Assembly: GCA_964559125.1 (NCBI GenBank)
Contig: CAZLGW010000034.1
Span: forward strand, 1-63,020
DNA length: 63,020 nt
Direction of reading: 5' to 3'
DNA from: Ravibacter sp964559125
Lineage (GTDB): Bacteria > Bacteroidota > Bacteroidia > Cytophagales > Spirosomataceae
Below the pieces are notes generated by a model. That model was not told where the DNA came from, did not search any database, and saw nothing but the letters and a program-made list of their open reading frames with translations. The first letter of the stretch is position 1, and every line of letters begins with the position of its first letter. Below are positions 7,909-17,200 of the stretch, piece after piece. The position numbers were made by a program, and so were the translations under genes.

Positions 7909-9329
7909 GTGGACCGCTTCCCCCGGTTCCAGATCATAAACACCGGGATACCCAGCAGGATGATGACAAACCCCGGCCAGGTATAGGTCGGCTGGTAGAT
8001 GAGCAATCCGATGCCTATTGTGAGCGCTGTCACTACATACAGGAAGGGAATAACCGGGTAGCCTATGGCTTTGTATGGCCTGTCCATATCCGGGTATTTT
8101 TTTCTTAAAATGAAAATGGCGGCAATCGTGAGCGCGTAGAAAATAAGTACGACAAATATGACATAGTTGAGAAGATCACCGTACCGGCCGGTAAGACACA
8201 GGACAGAAGCCCAGACGCATTGGATCCAAAGGCCCCATCCCGGAACTCCATTCTGGTTCAGCTTCCCGGCATTTTCAAAAAAGAGCCCGTCCTTTGCCAT
8301 TGTATAATAGACTCTTGCACCCGAAAGAATAAGACCGTTATTACAACCGAAGGTCGAGATCATGACCATAATGGCAATAATCGTGGTACCTACAGGGCCG
8401 AATATTTTTTGTGCTGCCGCTATGGCAACGCGGTCGGATGGGGCGAACGCGATCTCCTGCAGGGAAAGCGTTGCCAGGTACATCAGGTTGGCAGAGAGAT
8501 AAATAATGGTCACGATGAGGACTCCGAGGAAAAGGGCCAGCCCTACATTTCTCCTGGGATTTTTAATTTCACCGGCGATAAAGGTAACGTTGTTCCATGC
8601 ATCGCTCGAAAAAATAGACCCTACCATAGCCGACACAAGCCCGGCGAAGACAGCAGTGCCTGCTATGGGTATGGCAGTCTGCGTATCGATGTCCCACTGC
8701 ATGCTTTTCCAGACATCAGTCCAGTTGGCTTGCCATATCTCCGTATTAAAACCACTCGTGAGGCCCAGGATGATGAGCCCGCCCAGCGATGCTATTTTGA
8801 CGATGGTAAAAAGTGTCTGGGTGATCTTCCCGCTTTTGACGCTGCGGCTGTTCAGCCATGTCAGGAGAACAATCGTAGCGATAGCCAGTGCCTGGGCGGC
8901 GGTGATTTTTACGGCTCCGAGATGCAGCAGGATAACATTCTCCCCTATAGAAGGGAAAATATAGGCGGTAAATTTGGCGAAGGCGACGCCGACTGCGGCT
9001 ATGGTCCCGGTTTGTATAACCATAAAAGACGACCAGCCGAATAAAAAAGCAACGAGCCTGCCATAGGCCGCTCTGAGATATACGTATTGCCCGCCGGCAT
9101 TGGGGAACATAGACGACAGCTCGCCGTAGCTTAAGGCTGCAATCAGGGTGATAACACCTGTAAGAACCCACACAAAGATCAGCCAGCCGGCGCTGCCGAC
9201 ATTCCGGACTATATCGGAGCTGACAATAAAGATACCGGATCCGATCATTGATCCGGCGACAATCATCGTTGCGTCGAGCAATCCCAGCTCACGGCGCATT
9301 TCATTTTCCTGGGGAGTAAATTCGTTCAT
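7905..9329 (-). CDS. APC family amino acid permease
   Basis: This is a 474-residue, about 12-helix inner-membrane transporter of the amino acid-polyamine-organocation family. The first membrane helix carries the family's unwound substrate-binding motif GSMIGSGIF (about residues 26-34), and YGELSSMFPNAGGQYVYLR follows in helix 2/loop. Length and topology fit the LAT/serine-threonine exchanger-like branch, but the substrate cannot be fixed. The stop overlaps the end of the AraC gene by 4 bp in convergent orientation. A decayed copy of its last ~20 codons lies at 1965-2026. The 194 bp upstream of its start hold no promoter that could be called with confidence. Confidence 0.92.
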   Translation of the reverse strand: MNEFTPQENEMRRELGLLDATMIVAGSMIGSGIFIVSSDIVRNVGSAGWLIFVWVLTGVITLIAALSYGELSSMFPNAGGQYVYLRAAYGRLVAFLFGWSSFMVIQTGTIAAVGVAFAKFTAYIFPSIGENVILLHLGAVKITAAQALAIATIVLLTWLNSRSVKSGKITQTLFTIVKIASLGGLIILGLTSGFNTEIWQANWTDVWKSMQWDIDTQTAIPIAGTAVFAGLVSAMVGSIFSSDAWNNVTFIAGEIKNPRRNVGLALFLGVLIVTIIYLSANLMYLATLSLQEIAFAPSDRVAIAAAQKIFGPVGTTIIAIMVMISTFGCNNGLILSGARVYYTMAKDGLFFENAGKLNQNGVPGWGLWIQCVWASVLCLTGRYGDLLNYVIFVVLIFYALTIAAIFILRKKYPDMDRPYKAIGYPVIPFLYVVTALTIGIGLLIYQPTYTWPGFVIILLGIPVFMIWNRGKRST

Positions 9330-9523
9330 AAAAGTCGGTGTAGGAACTCTGAGATTGAAGATAGATTTATTGGATTGTAAGATAGGGGTTGGTTTAAGGG
9401 ACCTAAAGTAGAAAAAAAAATCGTGTTTTAAGTTTTTCCGGGTATGTAAAACATTTTACGAGCTCTTATTATAACGGGATAGCTGCAGACCGGGCCCGAA
9501 AATTTATCTAAACCAACTTTGAA

Positions 9524-11863
9524 ATGTATACTAAAATACGCCTCCTGTTTTTTCTGGCTTTATGGGGAGTTCCTTTCCTGGTGAATGCCGGCCCCGATTC
9601 GACCCGTAGGAAAGAGATCAGGGACTGGGTTCTGCGCGTTTTGCCGCAAGACGAAACAGGTAAGGGCGACGTTTCGGCCGCGGATGTGACTTTCCGGGAT
9701 TGGGTCAAAAGGACAGGAGAACTCCCGCCGGATTTTGACCGGCTGCCTTCTGTGCCTTTTCTTCCTGATCCGCTGCTTATTGATGAGGGAACCAGGAATA
9801 TTCCTGTCAGTACGCCCCAACAGTGGGAGAAAAAAAGAAGCTGGATGAAGGAGCAGCTTCGCTACTATATTATGGGTAGCAGTCCGCCTCCCCCTGATAA
9901 CCTCCGCTCGCGTACGCTCAGTGAACGGAAGGAAGGCCCGGTAACTTTGAGAATGGTCGAGCTGTCGTTCGGCCCTTCCCACCGCGCTAAACTGACTTTG
10001 GAGTTGATGATCCCCCCGGGAGAAGGGCCTTTCCCGGTTTTCCTGACGCAGTGGAATCACAGGGAATGGGCTCAGATAGCGGTGAGGAGAGGATATATCG
10101 GCTGTGTGTATGCAGCTGCCGATGCAAAAGACGATACCGAAGAGTATGCCCGTATCTGGTGGCCGGAGCACGATTTTTCAAGATTGGCGAGAAGGGTTTA
10201 CGGTACTTCCAGGGCGGTTGATTTCTTGTTTTCCCAGCCTTTTGTCGACAAGGAAAAGATCGCGCTGACCGGGCATTCCCGGAACGGCAAAATGTCGTTG
10301 ATGGCTGCGGCGCTCGATGAACGGATAGCAGCCGTTAATACCAGTAGCTCGGGAACCGGCGGAGAGCTGCCGTGGCGATATTGCACGCATCCCTATGATG
10401 TAGAGGATGTAGCGCTTCTTACCTGTGCCCAGCCCTCCTGGTTCCATCCGCGGTTGCGGTATTTCGTAGGAAGAGAAGACCGCCTGCCTGTTGATCAGAA
10501 TTCTTTTATGGCGCTTGTAGCGCCCCGGGGGCTCATGCTGAGCACTGCCATCAATGAAGGGGCGAGCAACCCGTGGGGGATAGAACAGGCATTCCTGGAT
10601 GCCCGCAGGGTATACAGGTTCCTCGGGGACGACAGCGGGCTTGCGATCAGGTCGCGCCAGGGGAAGCACAGCGTAAGCGCCCGTGATATCGAGGACTACG
10701 TGGATTTTTTCGACTACGTATTCGGCAGATCGCAGGCAAAACCGGAAAATAAGCTCAATTATCCTTACTCTTTCGAAAACTGGCTGCAAAAGAATGATGA
10801 AAACAGGCTGAGAGCCACTATGCCGCGCACCGCGAAGAGCAGCAGGATACGATCCGGAGACTTTACCGGCGCCTCGCTCCGCGAATGGGAAGCAGAAAAA
10901 GACGTGATCCGGTCGCAGATCGGGTGGATGTTGGGCGAAAAACCTCCCGGCGTAGTCAACCCCGGACCGGTAACCCTTAAAAATGCAGGTGCGGGAGAAG
11001 ACAGTTTCGGTACCTTTATTCAGCGTCCGCGGGGAAACGACAGGATGAAGATTATGCCGGTAAGCCCTTACCACGGCTTCGGCGACAACCTGTTCGGCTA
11101 CCTGTATTACCCGGCCGGGGGCGAAACCCGGAAGGATAAAGGCTTGCCGGTTGTGATCTACCTGCACGAATTTGACTATTCGAAAGGTTTCGGAACCATA
11201 GGGCGCGATCACGAGATACAGTCCTTTTTTGAAAGCCTGACAGCGCGGGGCTATGCTGTTTTTTCATTCGATATGCTGGGGTGCGGAAACAGGGTCGAAG
11301 AAGGTACCCGCTTCTATGAGCGCTACCCGGAATGGTCGAAAATGGGTAAAATGGCAGAGGACGTCCGGGGTGCGGTAGATGCGCTTCAGAATATTGAGTT
11401 CCTGGATAAAGAAAGGATCTATACGGCCGGCTACGCGCTTGGCGGTACGGTGGGACTCATAAGTGCCGCCCTCGACCATCGCATAGCAGGCGTAGTGTCG
11501 GTATGCGGTGTGACGCCTTTTTTTCCGGAAGCACCCGCCCGCGGGGAGGCCGTTTTCAGGACTTACGCGCACTTGCACGGCCTGCTGCCCAGGCTGGGTA
11601 TTTTGCCGGGACAAAAAGACTGGTTTCCTGTTGATTTTCAGCACATCATGGCGTCTGTTGCGCCCCGGCCTGTATTGGTCATTGCGCCGCTATGGGATAA
11701 AGACAACCTGAAGCCGGATGTGGCGGGCTGCGTAGAAAAGGCGAAAAGCGTATACAGGCTGTATGGGAAAGAAGCAAACCTCACGCCGGCATACCCCGAC
11801 GACTATAACAGGTTCTCTTCAGAAATGAAGGCTGCGGTCGTCGACTGGCTGGGCAACCGGTAG
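9524..11863 (+). CDS. Tandem alpha/beta-hydrolase (glucuronoyl-esterase-like plus degenerate second domain)
   Basis: The 779-residue exported protein has a signal peptide (cut near VNAGPDS) and two alpha/beta-hydrolase domains. Domain 1 (about 90-405) resembles carbohydrate esterase family 15: its nucleophile elbow GHSRNGK puts Ser at residue 252, close to the family GCSRxGK, and a late GKHSVS supplies a candidate catalytic His. Domain 2 (about 500-779) resembles dienelactone-hydrolase/acetyl-xylan-esterase proteins but its elbow reads GYALGG, with Ala 638 in place of Ser, and no His is evident near the C-terminus. Domain 1 probably cleaves an ester in plant or microbial polysaccharide; domain 2 may bind substrate or be structural. 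The gene stands alone between divergent or unrelated neighbours. Confidence 0.8.
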   Translation: MYTKIRLLFFLALWGVPFLVNAGPDSTRRKEIRDWVLRVLPQDETGKGDVSAADVTFRDWVKRTGELPPDFDRLPSVPFLPDPLLIDEGTRNIPVSTPQQWEKKRSWMKEQLRYYIMGSSPPPPDNLRSRTLSERKEGPVTLRMVELSFGPSHRAKLTLELMIPPGEGPFPVFLTQWNHREWAQIAVRRGYIGCVYAAADAKDDTEEYARIWWPEHDFSRLARRVYGTSRAVDFLFSQPFVDKEKIALTGHSRNGKMSLMAAALDERIAAVNTSSSGTGGELPWRYCTHPYDVEDVALLTCAQPSWFHPRLRYFVGREDRLPVDQNSFMALVAPRGLMLSTAINEGASNPWGIEQAFLDARRVYRFLGDDSGLAIRSRQGKHSVSARDIEDYVDFFDYVFGRSQAKPENKLNYPYSFENWLQKNDENRLRATMPRTAKSSRIRSGDFTGASLREWEAEKDVIRSQIGWMLGEKPPGVVNPGPVTLKNAGAGEDSFGTFIQRPRGNDRMKIMPVSPYHGFGDNLFGYLYYPAGGETRKDKGLPVVIYLHEFDYSKGFGTIGRDHEIQSFFESLTARGYAVFSFDMLGCGNRVEEGTRFYERYPEWSKMGKMAEDVRGAVDALQNIEFLDKERIYTAGYALGGTVGLISAALDHRIAGVVSVCGVTPFFPEAPARGEAVFRTYAHLHGLLPRLGILPGQKDWFPVDFQHIMASVAPRPVLVIAPLWDKDNLKPDVAGCVEKAKSVYRLYGKEANLTPAYPDDYNRFSSEMKAAVVDWLGNR

Positions 11864-12112
11864 GAGAGCCCGGTAATGCTCCCCGGCCCTGCAGCGGGAT
11901 TTGTTTTTAAACTTTAAGTGTTATTTTGTAAAGGAGATAAAGAAAATAGAGCCAATCGGGACTTTACTAGTTTTTTCTTGCCGGATTTTCTTCTCTTTTC
12001 TTTCGTTTTTGTGGTACAATATTTCGCTCCTGCTTCTGGCGGGATGTTGACGGGATAGGGGGAAATTGAGCTGTATTGAATAAATTGGTCTAAAGATCGG
12101 AAGACTGCATAT

Positions 12113-12708
12113 ATGAGCCTTTATTCTACAGAGATCGAACTGGAATCCGGCTTGTGGCTTCGCTTCAAATCGGGGGATAAGCTTGCGTTTGCAGAAATGT
12201 ATGAACGATATGCAGGAGTACTTTACAATTACGGCTTTCATATTACAAGGGAGCAGTATATCGTCGAGGATGCCATACAGGATCTTTTTGTGACGCTCTG
12301 GCAAAGCAGAGAACGCTTATCTGATACCACTTCGATCAAATACTACCTGTTCCGCAGCCTCAGGCGCCAGATAGTGAAATTGTCGGGGAAGGACTCGTTG
12401 CTTGACCGCATCGATCAGCCTGATTTTCCTGCAGACACTCAACAGGAACCTTCGATAGAGATACAATTGATGGAAAGCGAATCGGAGCAATACCAGCTGA
12501 AAGTGCTACGGGCTGCGCTCCAGGAGCTGTCGCCGCGACAACTGGAGCAATACGCCTGTATTTCTTTGAAGGCTTCGACTACGGAAGTATCGCGCAGATC
12601 ATGGAGATGAACGAGCAGTCGGTTCGTAACCTCCTCCAGCGCTCGATTTATAAACTGCGACACGTCATGCACCTGGTGCCCCTGTTGTTTCTTCTTTTCA
12701 GGGGGTAG
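12113..12708 (+). pseudogene. ECF RNA polymerase sigma factor, interrupted by a one-base frameshift
   Basis: The uninterrupted frame 12113-12610 encodes region 2 of an ECF sigma-70 factor (YGFHITREQYIVEDAIQDLF) and the start of region 4 (LQELSPRQLE), then runs out of frame. From about 12548 the +1-shifted frame continues as RLYFFEGFDYGSIAQIMEM and a further helix to a stop at 12706-12708, which is the normal region 4 with the hydrophobic tail usual in SusCD-linked sigma factors. Restoring one G after GAG at 12545-12547 gives EAIRLYFFEGF and a complete ~198-residue protein. It is therefore either a true recent pseudogene or a sequence error. It would have controlled the SusC/SusD genes downstream with the FecR at 19244. 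Confidence 0.85.
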
Positions 12709-12746
12709 TTTTCTCGTTTATCCCTCACCTTCAGACAGGAAAATTT

Positions 12747-13043
12747 TTATTTTAGCTGGAAAGATTCCGGATTTCTTCTGCTATCCCATAAAGTCAGGAT
12801 ATGGAGTTCATTGTTTCTTATTTCATAAAACAGAAGATAATCTCTTATAACCTTTATCCTTACATTAGGATCGTCAGTTTCCCGCCCGATAAAAGGCATT
12901 TTTGCCAATATCTTTATCTCCTCGTTTATGAGCTTATTGAGTTTTATACTGTAGCTTTTGGATTTATTCCTTTCAATCCAGTAAAGTAAAATTTCCTGCC
13001 GTTCAAGTATAGCTCTCTTAGACCAGATTATTCTTCTAACCAT
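12747..13043 (-). CDS. RelE/ParE family toxin
   Basis: This 98-residue protein has the size and pattern of a type II toxin of the RelE/ParE superfamily: an N-terminal strand (RRIIWSKRAILERQEIL), a central helical pair, then beta strands with YLLFYEIRNNELHILTLWDSRRNPE, the usual C-terminal W/R-rich core. Its start lies within the end of the antitoxin gene (16-bp overlap), the standard order antitoxin-toxin. Whether it cleaves mRNA or poisons gyrase cannot be told from the sequence. The pair sits between the broken sigma gene and its presumed target operon, on the opposite strand. Confidence 0.88.
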   Translation of the reverse strand: MVRRIIWSKRAILERQEILLYWIERNKSKSYSIKLNKLINEEIKILAKMPFIGRETDDPNVRIKVIRDYLLFYEIRNNELHILTLWDSRRNPESFQLK

Positions 13044-13261
13044 TTTTGAATTTCCTTTTCCACTTGCTCATTGGTTTGATATTCATTGTTTTGTATTTGG
13101 GTACGGGCAATATTTATCGCGTTCCGCTGGTCGCTGCTAAGCTCAAATTTTGCAGTATCGGTTTCGAAATCAACTATACGCAGAATCTCCTCCAGCAACG
13201 CGTCGTTTGTAAGGCTGGTTATTTTGTTTATCAGGCTGATCTTCAATTCTGCCGTGCTCAT
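13028..13261 (-). CDS. Antitoxin of the RelE/ParE-type pair
   Basis: A 77-residue acidic protein with an N-terminal helical segment (LKISLINKITSLTNDALLEEILRIV) and a charged C-terminus that likely wraps the toxin. Small size, position directly upstream of and overlapping the toxin gene by 16 bp, and a strong own promoter at 13281-13311 support the role. No clear DNA-binding fold could be named. Confidence 0.82.
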   Translation of the reverse strand: MSTAELKISLINKITSLTNDALLEEILRIVDFETDTAKFELSSDQRNAINIARTQIQNNEYQTNEQVEKEIQKWLEE

Positions 13262-13280
13262 CGTAAGGTTATTTTTTAGT

Positions 13281-13311
13281 CAAAGATAAAAAATAAAACC
13301 TACCGCTCAAA
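13281..13311 (-). promoter_or_regulatory. Promoter of the toxin-antitoxin pair
   Basis: On the minus strand TTTG (13311-13308), a 19-bp spacer and TATCTTTG (13288-13281) match the Bacteroidota consensus. Predicted initiation is about 13 bases ahead of the antitoxin ATG at 13261. Confidence 0.7.
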
Positions 13312-13322
13312 CGCAGCTCTAG

Positions 13323-13480
13323 GCTCTTTCCCGTCTCTGACGGTGAAAGAGCGAAAGCCGGTCTTTGACCGGCAAAAAGACCAGTTTTTTCAGGTCAGAC
13401 CTGGTGCCACCCTCCCATCGTCTCAAGACAAGGGAGAGCTGGGAGCATGCTTCACAGCTTTTATCAGGTGTGAAGCATGC
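13323..13480. repeat. Cluster of short inverted repeats
   Basis: Five hairpin-forming units lie in 158 bp: 13323-13352 (gctctttc/gaaagagc plus ccgtc/gacgg), 13357-13373 (7-bp arms, loop ttt), 13391-13403 (caggtc/gacctg), 13412-13445 (ctccca/tgggag) and 13445-13480 (perfect 12-bp arms gcatgcttcaca). The last two underlie the 3' end of the small HTH gene. Part may act as terminators between converging transcription, but the density suggests an inserted palindromic element. Confidence 0.6.
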
Positions 13481-13752
13481 GAATCCGGTACATAGCGGAT
13501 ATCCTTCTCCGGCACAATGCCCCGGTCGATCCACTTCATTACCGTTTTCTCATTTTTTATTCCAAACCTCTTGCAATATTCCGGAATGGTAACCCATTCG
13601 TCGGCAGGGTCTGCCACGATGATGCCTTCGCCGGCCAGCAGTGAACGTGCTTCGTCAATCACTCTGTCAATATCAGCTACGAAGGCGTCAAATATCGCAT
13701 TGCGATCCTTGTCTGTCTTTGCTTCAAGAAACCTTTTTTCAAAATCTTTCAT
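13423..13752 (-). CDS. Small helix-turn-helix-like protein
   Basis: The 109-residue product has an acidic helical N-terminal half and, near residues 52-92, a segment WVTIPEYCKRFGIKNEKTVM followed by KWIDRGIVPEKD that looks like an excisionase/MerR-type winged helix. The function is not known. The last ~20 codons are read from a palindrome-rich stretch, so the original C-terminus may have been replaced by an inserted repeat. A 43-codon frame lies 39 bp upstream on the same strand and could be co-transcribed. Confidence 0.6.
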   Translation of the reverse strand: MKDFEKRFLEAKTDKDRNAIFDAFVADIDRVIDEARSLLAGEGIIVADPADEWVTIPEYCKRFGIKNEKTVMKWIDRGIVPEKDIRYVPDSHASHLIKAVKHAPSSPLS

Positions 13753-13791
13753 CTTTCCTGTTTTATGAAGGGCTTCCCCTTTGTATGTATA

Positions 13792-13923
13792 TCAAACGAT
13801 TTTTTCCAGACGCCGTATTTCTTCTTCCAGTTTAATTAATCTGTCGAGCAGTATATTGACCTGCGCCGCTGTGAGTATACCTTCTCCGTTTTTTAGAAAT
13901 GATTTGATGGCACCTCTTTCCAT
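13792..13923 (-). CDS. Hypothetical 43-residue helical protein
   Basis: Starting at ATG 13923, this short frame encodes a leucine-patterned, likely coiled-coil peptide (AQVNILLDRLIKLEEEIRRL) and ends 39 bp before the HTH gene. The open frame extends about 25 codons further upstream without a standard start codon. Codon content looks protein-like, but no family is recognised. Either a small partner of the HTH protein or the remains of a longer gene. Confidence 0.4.
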   Translation of the reverse strand: MERGAIKSFLKNGEGILTAAQVNILLDRLIKLEEEIRRLEKIV

Positions 13924-14070
13924 ATATAAAACCGCCAGTGCCTGTTTTACAGCTTCATTCGTAGTATATATAGTTATGAAGTGAAGCTAATAAATTGTAG
14001 TAATACTTACAAGTGCGATATCTATCTCAATCAACCATACATTCACCTTAAGGCGAAAAAAACTTAAAAA

Positions 14071-14143
14071 AGTGAGTTAAATCCTGCAATTCCTTCTTTG
14101 GTACTTTCAAAGGAGGCGATACAACGTACGTTTTTGATTTTAT
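14071..14143 (+). promoter_or_regulatory. ECF-sigma-type promoter block, copy 1
   Basis: This 73-nt block aligns with 19171-19243 with few changes, sharing AGTGAGTTAAATCC, then CTTCTTTGGTACTTTC, then a T-rich tail. Copy 2 abuts the fecR start codon. The conserved spaced elements (GAGTTAAAT and GGTAC about 20 bp apart) look like the -35/-10 of a dedicated ECF sigma factor. Copy 1 is followed by a fecR vestige. Confidence 0.6.
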
Positions 14144-14146
14144 ACC

Positions 14147-14185
14147 GAATTCCGGAACCCGGTGTAGTAAGGATTATTATCTGAC
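14147..14185 (+). pseudogene. Vestige of a deleted fecR start
   Basis: Just after promoter copy 1, the bases equivalent to the first ~14 codons of fecR at 19244 are still visible. Read in frame they give EFRNP, two stops, then LLSD, against EFQDPDIAKFLSD in the intact gene, and the ATG is lost. The sequence then jumps to the leader of SusC1. The rest of this fecR has been deleted. Confidence 0.55.
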
Positions 14186-14224
14186 TTTTAATTAATCAGA
14201 ACCCAACAAACCTTTTCAAATGTT

Positions 14225-17200
14225 ATGGACAAGCTTTTTTACGGCTACAGGCTAGCTGTTAATGTGATGCGTATTGCTGTCTGGCAATCGTTTCTTTGCC
14301 TTTTCCTTCCCGGAAGCATCAGGGCTCATGAAACCGGAACACAGGAACTGCTGGACATGCGTATTTCCATCTCTGCCAGACAGGAAAATATAAAATCTGT
14401 TTTTTCGAAAATAGAAAAGCAGACCGGTGTGAAATTTTTATACAGTTCCAATCTCGTTGATACGAAGCAGAAAGTTTCGCTGGAGGTAAGAAAAGAACAG
14501 TTGTCGGTGGCGCTTGATAAACTGTTGCGACCGCTTCAATTGACTTATGAGGTTTCGGACAGGCATATAATTGTTAATCGTATATCTACACCGTTACCTG
14601 ATCGCCCAGGGGAAGCTTCCAACAGGATTATGTATGTCCCGCTGCCCGCCGGTTTTCCGGAACGTATCGTTCGCGGCATTATAAGAGATGAGAGTGGCGC
14701 GGGCCTGCCCGGAGTGAGCATCCTGATCAAGGGAACGCAGCGCGGCACCACGACGGATACGGGCGGGAATTTTGCCCTGACCGTAGATGACGAGAATGCG
14801 GTGCTTGTGCTTTCTTTTGTGGGCTATCTCACACAGGAGGTGCCTGTAGGCAACCGGAATACGATCGAGATCGCCCTCCAGGTAGATACAAAGTCGCTGG
14901 AAGAACTGGTTGTGGTAGGCTATGGCGAGCAGAGCAAGAGAAATATTACTTCTTCCATTGCGTCAATAGATTACAAAGAGATTGCCAATCAGCCTGTTCA
15001 GCAGGTCGGGCAGGCGCTGCAGGGAAAAATAGCCGGCGTACAGGTTGTCCAGAATTCAGGCTCGCCGGGAGCATCGCTGACGGTAAGGATCAGGGGCGCC
15101 GGTACGATCAACAACAGTGATCCGCTATATGTTATCGATGGGAACCTGGGAGCGAGTCCTGCCAGCCTCGACCCTAACCAGATCGAGTCGATCGAGGTTT
15201 TAAAAAGTGCTTCGGCATCGGCAATTTACGGGGCACAGGGAGCCAACGGGGTAGTCATTATTACCACAAAAAAGGGTGGAGCAGGCCGGCCCGTCGTTCA
15301 GCTGAATGCTTATACGGGGATACAGCAGGTGCACAAAACTCTTCCGGTAGTAAATGCCAGGCAATATGCAGAACTATACAATACGGCGCTGACCAATGGT
15401 GGGAAGGAGCCGCTCTTTAAAGACGTTTCTTCGCTCGGGACCGGCACAGACTGGCAAAAAGAAATTTTTCAGACGGCATCCATATCCAATGCAGAAATTT
15501 CTGCAAGCGGAGGGAGCGAAAAAGGGACCTTCTATATTTCGGGAGGCTATTTTTTCCAGGACGGGATCGTTATAAAATCGGACTACGGCCGGATCAATTT
15601 CAGGGTAAATTCGGAATACAAGCTTTCGCCTGCCGTACGGATCGGTGAAAACCTGCTGATCTCTTACGGGAAACGGAACCATATCCCCGAGTTCGGAGCG
15701 CGCGATATCATTCCCAATTCATGGTATATGGATCCGACCGTGCCGGTGAAAAACCCCGACGGGTCATGGGGGTATCCCAATTTCTCCGATACCAAAAATC
15801 CCGTTGCACAGGCCTATTACAACCACAATACCTCGAAGAATTACCTGATGAACGGGACGGTCTACCTGGTAGCGGACCTTTTTAGTTTCCTGACTTTCAG
15901 GACCCAGCTCAACCTCAATACCGGTTATTCAAACCAGAAGACCTTTACGCCTGTCTACGATATCTTCCCGCTGCAGCGTAACCTGGTGAGCTCGATCGAG
16001 AGCACGACCGGGCAGTCTGTCAACTGGGATTGGCAGAACACCCTGAATTACCGGCGTGATTTCGGCGACCATTCGCTTGAAGTGCTGGCGGGTATCACCG
16101 CTTTATCATATACGACCGAGAGCGTTTATGCGAGAGGGCAGAACCTGCCCGATAATGCCAATATAGACGAAAACCTGCGGTACCTTAATCTCTCCACTGA
16201 CGGCTACACCGTAGGAGGCGGAGCGGGCGACTACGGGATGCTTTCTTACCTGGGCAGGATAAATTACGGCTATAAGGACAAATACCTCTTAACCGGGAAC
16301 CTGCGTGTGGACGGGTCTTCGAAGTTCGGGAAAAACAACAGGTTTGGCGTTTTTCCGTCGTTTTCACTGGGATGGCGTATTTCGGATGAGGAGTTTTTGA
16401 AAAATGTCGCTTTCATCAATGATCTGAAGCTCAAAGGCGGCTGGGGTATGCTGGGCAACCAGAATTCTCTGAGCAACTATGCTTTCGCCAATTCCCTGAC
16501 CCCTAATCTTATATATGCTTTCGGAAACCAGATAGCCCAGGGGCAGGCGTCGACAAGCGTGGGCAACCCCGATCTGAAATGGGAATCGATCCGGGAAACC
16601 GAAGTGGGGTTCGATTTTTCGGGATTCGGTAACCAGCTTTTTGTCACGGCGGCCTATTACGTAAAGAATACCACCAATATGTTGCTGCGGGCTCCTATTC
16701 CTGCTTTTACGGGGATCCAGACCGCTCCGTTTGTCAATGGAGGGAGTGTGAGAAACAGCGGGATAGAGTTACTGGTTTCCTATAGAAATAAAACTGCCGG
16801 CGGGTTTGCCTACGAGGTTTCAGGAAATATCTCCAGAAACAAAAACGAGGTAACAGCCCTTAACAACGACCAGTCCATGCTGTTTTCAGGAACCTATTCC
16901 ATAGCCTCGGTCGGAAACCCCATAGGGTCATTTTACGGGTATGTAATGGACGGCATCTTTCAGAATCAGGAAGAAGTGACCGGGCACGCCTACCAGGCCG
17001 GCGGGACTTCTCCGGGCGATATCAGGTTCAGGGACCTCAACGGCGATAAGGTGATCAACCAGGACGACCGCACGGTAATAGGAAACCCCTGGCCCAGCTT
17101 GAGCTATGGTCTGACCGCGAACCTGGCCTGGAAAAATTTCGACCTCAATGCCTTATTTTATGGCGTAAGCGGGAACGATATCGTGGCTAACTGGAAATAT

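Noticed and set aside
8220..9044. Long plus-strand frame of 274 codons opposite the permease gene
   Set aside because: It has no recognisable domain, is rich in Cys/Arg/Gly, and lies fully inside a well-supported APC permease gene on the other strand. It is a shadow frame.
10178..11212. Minus-strand frame of 344 codons within the tandem hydrolase gene
   Set aside because: It shows no protein family signal, while the plus-strand hydrolase has clear motifs over the same span.
12747..13261. Possible mobile element around the toxin-antitoxin pair
   Set aside because: No transposase, terminal inverted repeats or target duplication could be identified; only the palindrome cluster beside it is unusual.
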